Positions 40,421 through 49,171 of a stretch of 64,000 nt of DNA are shown here, in pieces. Position 1 is the first letter of the stretch; every line of letters begins with the position of its first letter. Location of the stretch: contig CAIYDQ010000147.1 of assembly GCA_903925075.1 (NCBI GenBank), forward strand, positions 1 through 64,000. The letters are read 5' to 3'. The notes under the pieces are model-generated. The model was not told the DNA's origin and made no database searches. It worked only from the letters and a program-made list of their open reading frames with translations. The stretch comes from an uncultured Geobacter sp. Lineage in GTDB: Bacteria > Desulfobacterota > Desulfuromonadia > Geobacterales > Geobacteraceae. Position numbers and translations under genes: made by a program.

Positions 40421-40560
40421 GAGAGCAAAATTCTTTCGACCGGCGAACCCCATCAAGAAACTCTTGACCCGCCCTCATCCGTCCTTAGATGTAACCCATC
40501 CGTAAACCATCCCCACCCAACCTTATCCCAATTCCAGCGAGTTCCCTATCCCACCCCCCT
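40421..40560. other. Non-coding phage end region with tandem 11-mers
   Basis: No gene is visible. Two adjacent 11-mers, GTAACCCATCC (40491-40501) and GTAAACCATCC (40502-40512), differ at one base and are candidate transposase-binding sites near the phage end. The phage should end in CA on this strand; CA dinucleotides occur at several places before 40,560, so the exact end is not resolved. Confidence 0.5.
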
Positions 40561-41702
40561 TGTCAGGCGCTGGAGCGCGGCCGCCGCGGGGTCTACGGCC
40601 CATGGTCCTTTCGCAACGCGCCGCCCTGGCTTATGGAGTACTTCGGCAAACAGCAGGACGAAACCTACCAGGTGGCGCAGCGCATCCGCAAGCTGGTGCA
40701 GTTCAGCCAGTTGAACCTGGCCGACGACTGGCGGTCGACGCTGGCCGGCGACCTGGGGGAGTTCGACGTCATCTTCTGCCGCAACGTGATGCTCTATTTC
40801 GACGCGGCTCAGATTGAAAAAACCATGGCCAAGTTTCAGGCCGCGCTGCGCGACGGCGGCTGGCTGTTCGTCGGCCCGACCGAGGTCAACCACAGTAGCT
40901 GCCAGGGACTCTCTTACCGACAGTACGACGGCGCCTTCGTGCTCGCTAAGGAGACTGCTGGGAGTGTGCTGGGACTGCTGGGACTGCTGGGACTGCTGGG
41001 ACTGCTGGGACTGCTGGGACTGCTGGGACTGCTGGGACTGCTGGGACTGCTGGGACTGCTGGGACTGCTGGAGCTCTTGGGACTGCTGGGACTGTTGGGA
41101 CACAAGCTGAACGCGGTGGCCGAGGACCGGGCCAGGGGACTGTTGGGACTGCCGAGGCCGCTGCCGCGCAGGACGAAGAGACGCCGCTGCCGGCGGCTGA
41201 ACGCTATGCGCAGGCGCTGGAACTGTACCGCATGGGTCGCTATCGCGAGGCGGCCGAAGCGGCGCTTGGCTGCCCCGACGACCGCTCCCGGGAACATGCC
41301 TGCGCCCTGGCGCTGGCGGCCCGCGCCTTCGCCAACATCGGCATGCTCGACCCGGCACGCGAATGCTGCGAACAGGCGATCGCCTGCGACCGGCTGAGCG
41401 CCCCGAACCATTATCTGCTCTCGGTGATCCTTGAACAGTTGCAGGACGCGGCCGGCGCGGTGCTTTCCCTGCAGCGCGCGCTCTACCTGGACCACGATTA
41501 CCTGCTCGCTTATTTTTCCCTGGGGAGCCTGCTGAGGCAGGCCGGCGACCGGCGGGGGGCGCAGCGCAACTTCGCCAATGCCCTGCGCCTGCTGGAAAGA
41601 CGGCAGCCGCAGGAGGTGCTGGAAGATTCCGAGGGGATGACTGCGGGTGCATTGGCGCAGATCATCCGCAACTTGGAAATAGGGAGCGAATATGGCAGCT
41701 AG
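40561..41702 (+). pseudogene. cheR: cheR 3' part: interrupted by prophage and frameshifted
   Basis: From 40,561 the frame gives typical CheR methyltransferase sequence: ERGRRGVYGPWSFRNAPPWL, LVQFSQLNLADDW, FDVIFCRNVMLYF. The N-terminal part, with the SAM-binding start, must lie beyond the prophage. At about 40,962-40,968 the frame is lost (apparent 1-nt deletion in AGTGTGCT). After the repeat array, the frame one base earlier resumes with QDEETPLPAAERYAQALELY and about 150 residues of TPR repeats, ending at 41,702. A CheR-TPR fusion with a Gly-Thr-Ala linker was therefore the ancestral product. CheR methylates receptor glutamates; this copy should be inactive. Confidence 0.85.
40971..41069 (+). 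repeat. 11-unit array of GGGACTGCT in cheR
   Basis: 99 bp made of eleven exact 9-mers GGGACTGCT, followed by degenerate copies to about 41,100. In the inferred original frame each unit encodes Gly-Thr-Ala, forming a flexible linker between the methyltransferase and TPR domains. In the frame now open upstream it encodes Gly-Leu-Leu. Confidence 0.95.
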
Positions 41703-42318
41703 GGAGGCCCGCGGTTTGGGAGTGGGCGGCGGCATCGACTGGTCGGCCCTGCTGGAGCGCCAGCAGGCGGCGAACGAGGCGGTCTCGGAGGAGCATTCGC
41801 TGTCTCCGGAAGACGACCGGGCGCTGCTCAAGGCGCGCGCCGCTCTGCTGGCCGGGCGCCCGACCAAGGACGCGGAGTCGGGAACGAGCATCGATTGCCT
41901 GGAGTTCCTGCTTTCCGGGGAGAGATATGCGGTGGAGACGGCTTACATCAGCGAGACGCTGCCGCTGGTCGAGTTCACCCCGCTTTTTTGCACGCCTCCC
42001 TTCGTGCTGGGCATCATCAACTGGCGGGGACGGATTCTCTCGATCATTGACCTGCGGCGCTTTTTCGAACTTCCCGAGATCGGCCTGTGCGATCTGAACC
42101 GGGTGATCGTCGTGGGCGACGGTAACATGGAGTTCGGGGTGCTGGCGGACGCCATCGTCGGCATCAGTTCTGTCCCGGTAAGCGAGCTGCGGCCGGCTCC
42201 GGCGACCTTCACCGGCATCAGGGAGGAGTTTCTGTCCGGGGTGACGGCCGAACGGCTGGCCCTTTTGGACATGGGGAAGATCCTGGCCGACAAGAGGGTC
42301 GTGGTGCACGACGAGTGA
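41692..42318 (+). CDS. cheW: CheW-like coupling protein
   Basis: A 208-residue protein with a CheW domain from about residue 65 (CLEFLLSGERYAVETAYISE, then FVLGIINWRGRILSIIDLRR and MEFGVLADAIVGI). The N-terminal 60 residues are an extra helical segment. It couples the receptor to CheA. The ATG lies 11 bp inside the end of the cheR remnant; the next gene follows after 84 bp. Confidence 0.9.
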   Translation: MAAREARGLGVGGGIDWSALLERQQAANEAVSEEHSLSPEDDRALLKARAALLAGRPTKDAESGTSIDCLEFLLSGERYAVETAYISETLPLVEFTPLFCTPPFVLGIINWRGRILSIIDLRRFFELPEIGLCDLNRVIVVGDGNMEFGVLADAIVGISSVPVSELRPAPATFTGIREEFLSGVTAERLALLDMGKILADKRVVVHDE

Positions 42319-42402
42319 ACGATTGCCGGAGTTGAACCGAAAACTACACCGAAACGCTGCATATGGACATCGAGCGTTGTACCGTTTTTTTCAGGGGGTT
42401 TC

Positions 42403-44259
42403 ATGCTGAACAATCTCAAGATCAGATCCAGGTTGATCGCCGGCTTCGGCATCGTGGTGCTGTTTCTTATCCTCATCGGGGTGCTCTCCCTGAGAAACCT
42501 GTCCGCTCAGGCCGAACTCCTCTCCAATTTCTACGAGCACCCCTTCACGGTGACCAACGCGATCCGCGAGGCGGACGGGCAGATCGTCAGGATGCACCGG
42601 GGCATGAAGGATCTGCTGCTCTACGCCGGCGACAGGCAGGAAGTGGAGCGGGCGCTCAGCGGCATCGAGGCCGCCGAAAAGATCGTCTATCAACAACTGG
42701 CGTTGGCCCAGGAGCGCTATCTGGGGGACAAGTCGCAGATCGACCGGATCAGGGAGTCGATGGATGAATGGAAACCGGTCCGCGCCCAGGCCATCGACAT
42801 GGTGCGCCGCAACAAGGTGCAGGAGGCGGCTCTCTTCCACAGGACCTACGCCAGGCGCACGGTTGAGAAGATCGACGCCCAGGTGAATGAGGTGCTTAAA
42901 TTCTCGGTGAACAAGGCGCAAAGCTTCGAGAGGGAGACCAAGGAAAACCAGCGCTGGACCTTCGCCATCGCCTCGCTGTTGATCCTGCTGGCTGGCTCGC
43001 TCGCCGTCGGCACCGCCTTTGCCATCACTTCTTCCATCGTCAAGCCGCTGAATATCGCGCTGGAGGCGGCGAACCGGCTGGCGCAGGGGGATCTCTCCAT
43101 CGAGATCGGCAGCAAGCAGGCGGACGAGATCGGCGGCCTGCTGCGCGCCATGGAGAAGATGGTGCAGTCGCTGCGCCTGATGGGAGAAAACGCCAATCGC
43201 ATCGCTTTGGGGGATCTCGGGGTGGAGGTGGTGCCCAATTCCGAGCGTGACGTCTTCGGGGTGGCCATGCAGAACATGGTCTCCTCGCTGAGAAGTCTCG
43301 CCGCCAGCGCGGACCGCGTCGCCCTGGGCGACTTGACCCTGGACGTGGTTCCCGCCTCGCCCAAGGACCAGCTCGGCAACTCCTTTTGCGCGATGACCAG
43401 GAACCTGCGCGAGCTGAACCTGGAGATCCGCGAGGTGGTGAACGTCCTGGCCAGTTCCGCCGGCGAGATCATGACCACGGTGAGCGAGCTCGCCTCCAGC
43501 TCGGCGCAGACCGCCACCTCGATCTCGGAGACCAACGCCACCGTCCAGGAGGTGCGCCAGACCACGGATCTCGCCTCGCAGAAGTCGAGGCAGGTCTACG
43601 AAAGCTCGCACAAGTCGGTGCTGGTGGCCAAGAGCGGCCGCGACGCGGTGGAGAGCTCCATCGTCGGCATGCGCGGCATCGACGAGCGCATGGGTTTCAT
43701 CGCCGAGAGGATCGTCAACCTGAGCGAGCAGAGCCAGGCGATCGGCGAGATCATCGCCACGGTCAACGATCTGGCCGAACAGTCCAACTTGTTGGCGGTG
43801 AACGCAGCCATCGAGGCCGCCAAGGCCGGCGAGCACGGCAAGGGGTTCGGCGTGGTGGCGCAGGAGGTGAAGAACCTGGCGACCCAGTCCAAGCAGGCGA
43901 CCGCCCAGGTGCGCGGCATCCTGGGGTTGATCCAGAAGGCGACCACCGCGGCGGTGCTGGCGACCGAACAGGGGAGCAAGGCGGTCGGGGCGGGGGTCAA
44001 GCAATCCAGCGAGGCGGGCGAGTCGATCCGCCAACTGGCGGTGACCATAGAGGAATCCTCCAACGCCACCTTGCAGATCGTCACCTCCACCCAGGAACAG
44101 TCGATCGGCATGGATCAGATCGCCATCGCCATCCAGAGCATCCACCAGGCGAGCGGGCAGAACCTGGAGGGGTCGCGCCAGATCGAGGCCGCGGCGCGCA
44201 ACCTCTACCAGTTGAACCAGAAGCTCCAACAGCTGGTAAGCCGGTATCAGGTGGCATGA
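42403..44259 (+). CDS. Methyl-accepting chemotaxis protein
   Basis: A 618-residue receptor. TM1 is at about 11-30, a four-helix-bundle sensor fills the periplasmic part, and TM2 is at about 185-208 ([20 protein letters not shown]). It has a HAMP domain and further HAMP-like segments to about 345 ([33 protein letters not shown]). The cytoplasmic hairpin tip [20 protein letters not shown] starts near residue 456. No C-terminal CheR-docking pentapeptide is seen. It is the only receptor of this cluster and probably signals to the CheA downstream. Confidence 0.95.
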   Translation: MLNNLKIRSRLIAGFGIVVLFLILIGVLSLRNLSAQAELLSNFYEHPFTVTNAIREADGQIVRMHRGMKDLLLYAGDRQEVERALSGIEAAEKIVYQQLALAQERYLGDKSQIDRIRESMDEWKPVRAQAIDMVRRNKVQEAALFHRTYARRTVEKIDAQVNEVLKFSVNKAQSFERETKENQRWTFAIASLLILLAGSLAVGTAFAITSSIVKPLNIALEAANRLAQGDLSIEIGSKQADEIGGLLRAMEKMVQSLRLMGENANRIALGDLGVEVVPNSERDVFGVAMQNMVSSLRSLAASADRVALGDLTLDVVPASPKDQLGNSFCAMTRNLRELNLEIREVVNVLASSAGEIMTTVSELASSSAQTATSISETNATVQEVRQTTDLASQKSRQVYESSHKSVLVAKSGRDAVESSIVGMRGIDERMGFIAERIVNLSEQSQAIGEIIATVNDLAEQSNLLAVNAAIEAAKAGEHGKGFGVVAQEVKNLATQSKQATAQVRGILGLIQKATTAAVLATEQGSKAVGAGVKQSSEAGESIRQLAVTIEESSNATLQIVTSTQEQSIGMDQIAIAIQSIHQASGQNLEGSRQIEAAARNLYQLNQKLQQLVSRYQVA

Positions 44260-44370
44260 CGGCGATGAGTCTGCATAGCGCCCCAAGGGGCGCCGCAGCC
44301 ATCGACCGCAGGGCAGCCCCGGGCGAGGCCGGCAGGCGCAAGGCCCGCAGCGGCCAAGGCGGCAGACGAC

Positions 44371-46731
44371 ATGGTTGACGGCGACGCCTTTTTCAAAGAG
44401 CTGCTGGAAACCTTCCGGCTGGAGGCGCAGGACCACGTCAGCGCCCTCGCTACGCTGCTGGTCGCTCTGGAAAACGAGAGCGAGACCGGCGAGCGCGGCC
44501 GCATTTTGGAGAGCGTCCTGCGGCGCATGCACACGCTGAAAGGCGCCGCGCACGCGGTGAACCTGTTGGAGGTGGCTAAGCGCTGCCAGGACCTTGAAGA
44601 CTTGCTGGCCGACCTGAAACGCGGCGAGCTGCAGTTGGACCTGGCGGTCTTCGACCGGCTGCACGCCGATATCGGCGCCATGGTCGGACTGATTCTGGTG
44701 CAGCAAGGCGGCACCGAGGACGCCGCAGCGGGCGAGGACTCTGGGGGGGCTGGGACTGCTGGGAGTAATGGGAGTAATGGGAGTAATGGGAGTAATGGGA
44801 GTAATGGGAGTAATGGGAGTAATGGGAGTAATGGGAGTAATGGGAGTAATGGGAGTAATGGCGCTGCTGGGAATGCTGGGGCTGCTGGAACTGGGACGGA
44901 CGCGGCTGAGCTGAGTAAGGACGCCGGTAAAGCGACGCCGACGCCTGGCGAACGGGGACGCTCGCCTCGGACGCCGAACGACGAGACGGTGCGGGTCTCT
45001 ACCCGGCTGCTCGAAGCGCTGCTGCTGCAGGCGGAGGAACTGGTCTTGGCTAAGCTTCAGGCCTCGGCACTCCTGGAACAGGCGGCTGCGGCGACGGCGG
45101 AACTGGCCGCACGCGACTTGCAACGCTCCCGGGCGCTCGACTTGGCCCGGGAGTCGCTCAGAAACCCGCAGCTCGAAGGGGGGGAGGGGGCCAGACTCGC
45201 GGCTCTGGTCCAGCAGGGATGCCTCGACGAACGACAAACGCTGGCCCGACTGCTGCAACTCAGAAAAAGCGCGGACAAGCACCTGCGGGCGCTGCGTGGC
45301 ACGGCGGACCCGCTTTTGGAGGACATGAAAAGGCTCCACCTGCTCCCGTTCTCCTCGCTCACCGACCCCTTCGCCAAGCTGGTGCGCGACCTGGCCCGCG
45401 AACTGGACAAGGAGGCGGATATCGCCTGCTCCGGCACGGAAATCGAGATCGACCGGCGCATCCTGGCGGAACTCAAGGAACCGCTTTTGCACCTGCTGCG
45501 AAACATCCTGGACCACGGCATCGAGAAGGGAGCCGAACGCCGGCTCAAGGGGAAGCCGGGCAAGGGACGGATACGCTTCGATATCCGGCTGCAGGACGCC
45601 AACCGGGCGGAACTGGTGATCGCCGACGACGGCCGCGGCATTGATCTGGCCAAGGTGAAGGCGGCGGCCTTGAGGCTGGAGCTGGCTACCCCGGAGGCGC
45701 TGGAGCGGATCTCGGACGCGGACGCGCTGGCGCTGGTGTTCGAGTCGGGGGTTTCCACCAGCCCGGTAATCACCAGCCTCTCCGGACGCGGCGTGGGACT
45801 CGCCATCGTGCGCGAGTCGCTGGAACGGCTGGGGGGGCACGTGTCGCTCGATTCCCGGCCGGGCGTGGGGACCGAATTCCGCCTGAGCCTGCCGCTCTCC
45901 TTCTCCATGATGCGCGCTCTTTTGGTGGAGGCCGGGGGACGGGCCTGCCTGCTGCCGGCCGCCAACGTGGAACTCACCGCCAGGGTGGCGCCGGGCCAGA
46001 TCCGGAGCGTGGAAAACCGCGACACGGTGCTGATCGGCGCCGAGGTGCTCTCCCTGGTGAGCCTCGCCCGGCTCCTGGAACTTGAGCGGCCGCGCCCGGC
46101 GGAGGAGGGCTTGTTGTCGGTGGTGCTCCTCTCCACCGGCGACAAGCGGATCGCCTTCGCGGTCGACCGGGTGGCGGAGGTGCAGGAGATCCTGGTGAAG
46201 CCCTTGGGCCGCCAGCTGTCCCGGGTCAGGAACGTGGCGGGAGCGACGGTGCTGGGAAACGGCCAGGTGGTGCCGATCCTGAACATAAGCGATCTCTTCA
46301 GGTCCGCTCAACTGGGCGCCGCCTCCGGCCGCGGCGGCGCTCAGCTCTCGTCCCGCCCCAAGCCCAAGCGGCTCTCGGTACTGGTCGCCGAGGACTCCAT
46401 CACCTCGCGCACGCTCTTGAAGAACATCCTGGAGGCCTCGGGATTCCAGGTGCGCACCGCCATCGACGGCCTGGACGCCTTCTCTCAGCTGAAAAACGAG
46501 AGCTGCGACATCGTCATCTCCGACGTGGAGATGCCGCGCATGGACGGCTTTCAACTGACGGCGGCCATCAGGGCGGACGGCCGCTGGGAAGGGCTGCCGG
46601 TGGTGCTGGTGACCGGACTTGAGTCCCGCGCCGACCGGGAACGCGGCATCGACGTGGGCGCCAACGCCTACCTGGTGAAGAGCAGCTTCGACCAGGGCGG
46701 ACTTGTGGAGATCATCCAGAAATTGACCTGA
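44371..46731 (+). CDS. cheA: CheA-type hybrid histidine kinase with C-terminal receiver
   Basis: A 786-residue kinase. The HPt domain has phospho-acceptor His54 (RRMHTLKGAAHAV). Residues 131-163 are eleven Gly-Ser-Asn triplets from an exact 9-bp array. The dimerisation and ATPase domains follow (LRNILDHGIEKGAE, DDGRGIDL, SGRGVGLAIV), then a CheW-like domain (about 510-640) and a receiver (from about 670, DIVISDVEMPRMDG). The layout is that of alternative-function Che systems. No separate cheY is present here, so the attached receiver and the downstream REC kinases may be outputs or phosphate sinks. Confidence 0.95.
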   Translation: MVDGDAFFKELLETFRLEAQDHVSALATLLVALENESETGERGRILESVLRRMHTLKGAAHAVNLLEVAKRCQDLEDLLADLKRGELQLDLAVFDRLHADIGAMVGLILVQQGGTEDAAAGEDSGGAGTAGSNGSNGSNGSNGSNGSNGSNGSNGSNGSNGSNGAAGNAGAAGTGTDAAELSKDAGKATPTPGERGRSPRTPNDETVRVSTRLLEALLLQAEELVLAKLQASALLEQAAAATAELAARDLQRSRALDLARESLRNPQLEGGEGARLAALVQQGCLDERQTLARLLQLRKSADKHLRALRGTADPLLEDMKRLHLLPFSSLTDPFAKLVRDLARELDKEADIACSGTEIEIDRRILAELKEPLLHLLRNILDHGIEKGAERRLKGKPGKGRIRFDIRLQDANRAELVIADDGRGIDLAKVKAAALRLELATPEALERISDADALALVFESGVSTSPVITSLSGRGVGLAIVRESLERLGGHVSLDSRPGVGTEFRLSLPLSFSMMRALLVEAGGRACLLPAANVELTARVAPGQIRSVENRDTVLIGAEVLSLVSLARLLELERPRPAEEGLLSVVLLSTGDKRIAFAVDRVAEVQEILVKPLGRQLSRVRNVAGATVLGNGQVVPILNISDLFRSAQLGAASGRGGAQLSSRPKPKRLSVLVAEDSITSRTLLKNILEASGFQVRTAIDGLDAFSQLKNESCDIVISDVEMPRMDGFQLTAAIRADGRWEGLPVVLVTGLESRADRERGIDVGANAYLVKSSFDQGGLVEIIQKLT
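44761..44859 (+). repeat. 11-unit array of GGGAGTAAT in cheA
   Basis: Eleven exact tandem 9-mers (99 bp) encode Gly-Ser-Asn triplets between the HPt domain and the rest of CheA. The array equals the cheR array in unit length and unit number, although the unit sequence differs at three of nine positions. Confidence 0.95.
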
Positions 46732-46744
46732 AAGGAAACCGTCC

Positions 46745-47818
46745 GTGATCAGACTCGTGGTGGTGGAAGACTCGAAGACCGTGCAGCAGGCCCTGGTGGC
46801 CGCCTTCAACGCGGACCCGCAAATCCGGGTGGTGGGGACGGCCGACAGCGGCGAGGCCGCGCTGGAGGCGGTCCGCAGGTTGAGCCCGGATATCGTCACC
46901 ATGGACATCAACCTCCCCGGCATGGACGGTTTCCAGGCGACCCGCGCCATCATGTCCAGTTGCCCGGTCCCCATCGTCATCGTCACCGGCAGGCTCAACC
47001 CCAAGGAGTCGCAAACCCTGTTCCGGGTCATGGAGGCGGGGGCGCTGATGGTGCTGGCCAAGCCCGACCCGGTGGGGACCCCCGGCTACGAGGCCTCGGT
47101 GGCGAAGCTCGTGCAGCACGTAAAGCTGATGAGCGAGATCAAGGTGGTGCGTCGCGCCCCGCCGGCGACCCCCCGACCGGCGCTGCCCAAGCCGCCGCCG
47201 CTGCCGGTTACGGCGGCGCGGATCAAGGTGGTGGCCATCGGCGCCTCCACCGGGGGACCGCCGCTTTTTCAGCAGATCCTGGCCGGGCTGCCGGCCGATT
47301 TCGGCGCGGCGGTGTTGATCGTGCAACATATGGCCGAGGGTTTCACGGAAAATTTCGTGCATTGGCTCAAGGAGAGTTCCGCTCTGCCGGTGCAGTTGGC
47401 GGCGAGCGGCATGGCGATCCTCCCCGGGCAGGTCTACGTGGCGCCCGACTGCTGCCACCTGGAGGTGGGCGCGGGCGAGCAGATCGTGCTCTCGCTGGCC
47501 CTGCCGGAAAACGGGCTGCGCCCCTCGGTCAGCACGCTGTTTCGCTCGGTGGCGAGGCTCTACGGCCGCCAGGCCGCCGGCGTGATTTTGAGCGGCATGG
47601 GAAGCGACGGCGCCTCCGGCTTGAAGACGCTCAAGGATCTAGGAGGCGTCACCATCGCCCAAAACAAGGAGAGCTGCGTCGTGTTCGGCATGCCCGGGCA
47701 GGCGATCGAACTGGAGGCGGCCCGCTACGTGCTCCCCCCCGACGAGATCATCCAACTGCTGGCGTCGCTGGTGCCATCGCGCAATAAAAGCAAGGAGCAA
47801 CCATGCAACACCCCGTAA
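46745..47818 (+). CDS. cheB: CheB protein-glutamate methylesterase
   Basis: A 357-residue protein from a GTG eight bases after AAAGGA. The receiver domain (DIVTMDINLPGMDG) is joined by a Pro-rich linker to the methylesterase domain, with the catalytic Ser in GASTGGPP (about residue 165), a His in IVQHMAEGF and the Asp in SGMGSDGASGL. It removes receptor methyl groups added by CheR. With cheR broken here, it would act only if another CheR methylates the receptor. Confidence 0.95.
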   Translation: MIRLVVVEDSKTVQQALVAAFNADPQIRVVGTADSGEAALEAVRRLSPDIVTMDINLPGMDGFQATRAIMSSCPVPIVIVTGRLNPKESQTLFRVMEAGALMVLAKPDPVGTPGYEASVAKLVQHVKLMSEIKVVRRAPPATPRPALPKPPPLPVTAARIKVVAIGASTGGPPLFQQILAGLPADFGAAVLIVQHMAEGFTENFVHWLKESSALPVQLAASGMAILPGQVYVAPDCCHLEVGAGEQIVLSLALPENGLRPSVSTLFRSVARLYGRQAAGVILSGMGSDGASGLKTLKDLGGVTIAQNKESCVVFGMPGQAIELEAARYVLPPDEIIQLLASLVPSRNKSKEQPCNTP

Positions 47819-49170
47819 TGACCGCGAAGGGCGCGGCCTCCATCCTGATCGTCGACGACAGCCCCACCCAGGCGAAGCTTCTGGAACAGGTGCTGGCCGG
47901 CTACGGCTACCGCGTGCGCGTGACCAGAAACGGCGCCGAGGCGCTGGCCGAGATCCTGGCCCGGCGCCCGGACCTGGTGATCAGCGACATCCTGATGCCG
48001 GAGATGGACGGCTTCCAGCTCTGCCGCCAGGTGCGGGAGGTGGAGCGGCTCAAGGAGCTCCCCATCATCCTGCTCACCCATCTGAACGACCCGGCGGACG
48101 TGCTGCACAGCCTGGAGGCGGGGGCCAATTACTTCGTCTCCAAGCCCTACAGCAACCGCATGCTCCTCTCGCGCATCGCGGCGGTGCTGCAGGGACACTG
48201 CGCCTGCCTGGCGGGGGAGGCCGACGGCGAACTGGCCATCTCCTACCGCGGCAACAACTATTCTATCCGTTCCACTCCGACCCAGACCATCGAACTGCTG
48301 CTGGCCACCTACGAGCTGGCCGCCGAAAAGAACCAGGAGCTTTTGACCACCCAGCAGTCGCTCTCCAACCTCAATCACGAGCTGGAAGAACGGGTGCTGG
48401 AGCGCACCCGGGCGCTGACCCGGGAGACCGCCGAGCGCCTGCAGGCCATGGAGGAGCTGCGCAAAAAGGACGAGGTGTTGATGCAGCAAAGCCGCCAGGC
48501 CGCCATGGGGGAGATGATCGGCAACATCGCCCACCAGTGGCGCCAGCCCCTGAACGCGGTCGGCCTCCTGGTGCAGGACCTGGCCTTGAGCTACGAGTAC
48601 GGCAACTTCGACAAGGTGTACCTGGACGCCAGCAGCAACAAGATCATGGAGCTGGTGAGGCACATGTCGCAGACCATCGACGACTTCAGGAACTTCTTCA
48701 GCCCCGACAAGGAGATGTCCGAGTTCCACCTGGGACGGGTCGTGGACCGGGCGCTGGCGCTGATCGGCGGGAGCCTGAACGACAAGGGTATCCGGGTCGA
48801 GGTGGACACGGCGGAGGCGCCGGTGGTGACCGGGCATCCCAACGAGTTTTCCCAGGTGCTGTTGAACATCATCAACAACGCCATGGACGCCTTCGCCGGC
48901 AAGCATTGCCCCGACCGCTGCGACCCGTGGATCGGCGTCAAGATCACCAGCGAGGGGGGGAAGGCGGTGCTGCGCATAACGGACAACGCCGGGGGGATCG
49001 ACGAGCGCATCATCGACCGGATCTTCGAGCCCTACTTCACCACCAAGGAGCAGGGGAAAGGGACGGGGATCGGCCTCTACATGGCCAAGAACATCGTGGA
49101 AAAAAACATGAACGGCTCCCTCACCGCCCGAAATCTGGGCGACGGCGCCGAATTCAGAATCGAGGTCTGA
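47803..49170 (+). CDS. REC-histidine kinase
   Basis: A 455-residue protein overlapping cheB by 16 bp. An N-terminal receiver (DLVISDILMPEMDG) is followed by a coiled coil (about 160-235), a HisKA domain with His in GNIAHQWRQPLN (about residue 244), and a HATPase domain (NIINNAMDAF, DNAGGIDE, GKGTGIGLYMAKNI). A cytoplasmic response-regulator kinase of this kind can take phosphate from CheA and pass the signal on. It appears to be part of the che operon. Confidence 0.9.
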   Translation: MQHPVMTAKGAASILIVDDSPTQAKLLEQVLAGYGYRVRVTRNGAEALAEILARRPDLVISDILMPEMDGFQLCRQVREVERLKELPIILLTHLNDPADVLHSLEAGANYFVSKPYSNRMLLSRIAAVLQGHCACLAGEADGELAISYRGNNYSIRSTPTQTIELLLATYELAAEKNQELLTTQQSLSNLNHELEERVLERTRALTRETAERLQAMEELRKKDEVLMQQSRQAAMGEMIGNIAHQWRQPLNAVGLLVQDLALSYEYGNFDKVYLDASSNKIMELVRHMSQTIDDFRNFFSPDKEMSEFHLGRVVDRALALIGGSLNDKGIRVEVDTAEAPVVTGHPNEFSQVLLNIINNAMDAFAGKHCPDRCDPWIGVKITSEGGKAVLRITDNAGGIDERIIDRIFEPYFTTKEQGKGTGIGLYMAKNIVEKNMNGSLTARNLGDGAEFRIEV

Positions 49171-49171
49171 G

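Larger units (their letters stand above)
1..40560. mobile_element. Mu-like transposable prophage with siphovirus-type tail (partial, left part off window)
   Basis: The gene order is that of a transposable phage: divergent repressor, Ner-like protein, DDE transposase, AAA+ ATPase, GemA, lysis, DUF1804-type small terminase, large terminase, portal, head, tail. The tail genes (tube, chaperone, tape measure, lambda M/L/K/J-like) point to a long flexible tail as in phages B3 and D3112, rather than the Mu contractile tail. The right-hand border is placed near 40,560 because the cheR reading frame becomes recognisable from 40,561 and the preceding 200 bp are non-coding. The exact end and the target-site duplication cannot be fixed, because the other phage end lies outside the window. 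Confidence 0.93.

Noticed and set aside
40971-41069. Tandem array as a possible CRISPR
   Set aside because: Units are 9 bp without spacers, in a coding linker. The cheA array is of the same kind. No cas genes are present.
40561-41397. A single intact CheR protein with a Gly-Leu-Leu repeat tail
   Set aside because: After the repeats this frame is Arg-rich nonsense, while the frame one base earlier encodes clear TPR repeats, so a frameshift is the better reading.
42391-47061. A minus-strand open frame of about 1,550 codons opposite the MCP and cheA genes
   Set aside because: It is a by-product of strong GC-rich codon bias and the 9-bp array on the coding strand. The product is His/Gln/Arg/Leu-rich without domains, while the plus-strand genes have clear families.
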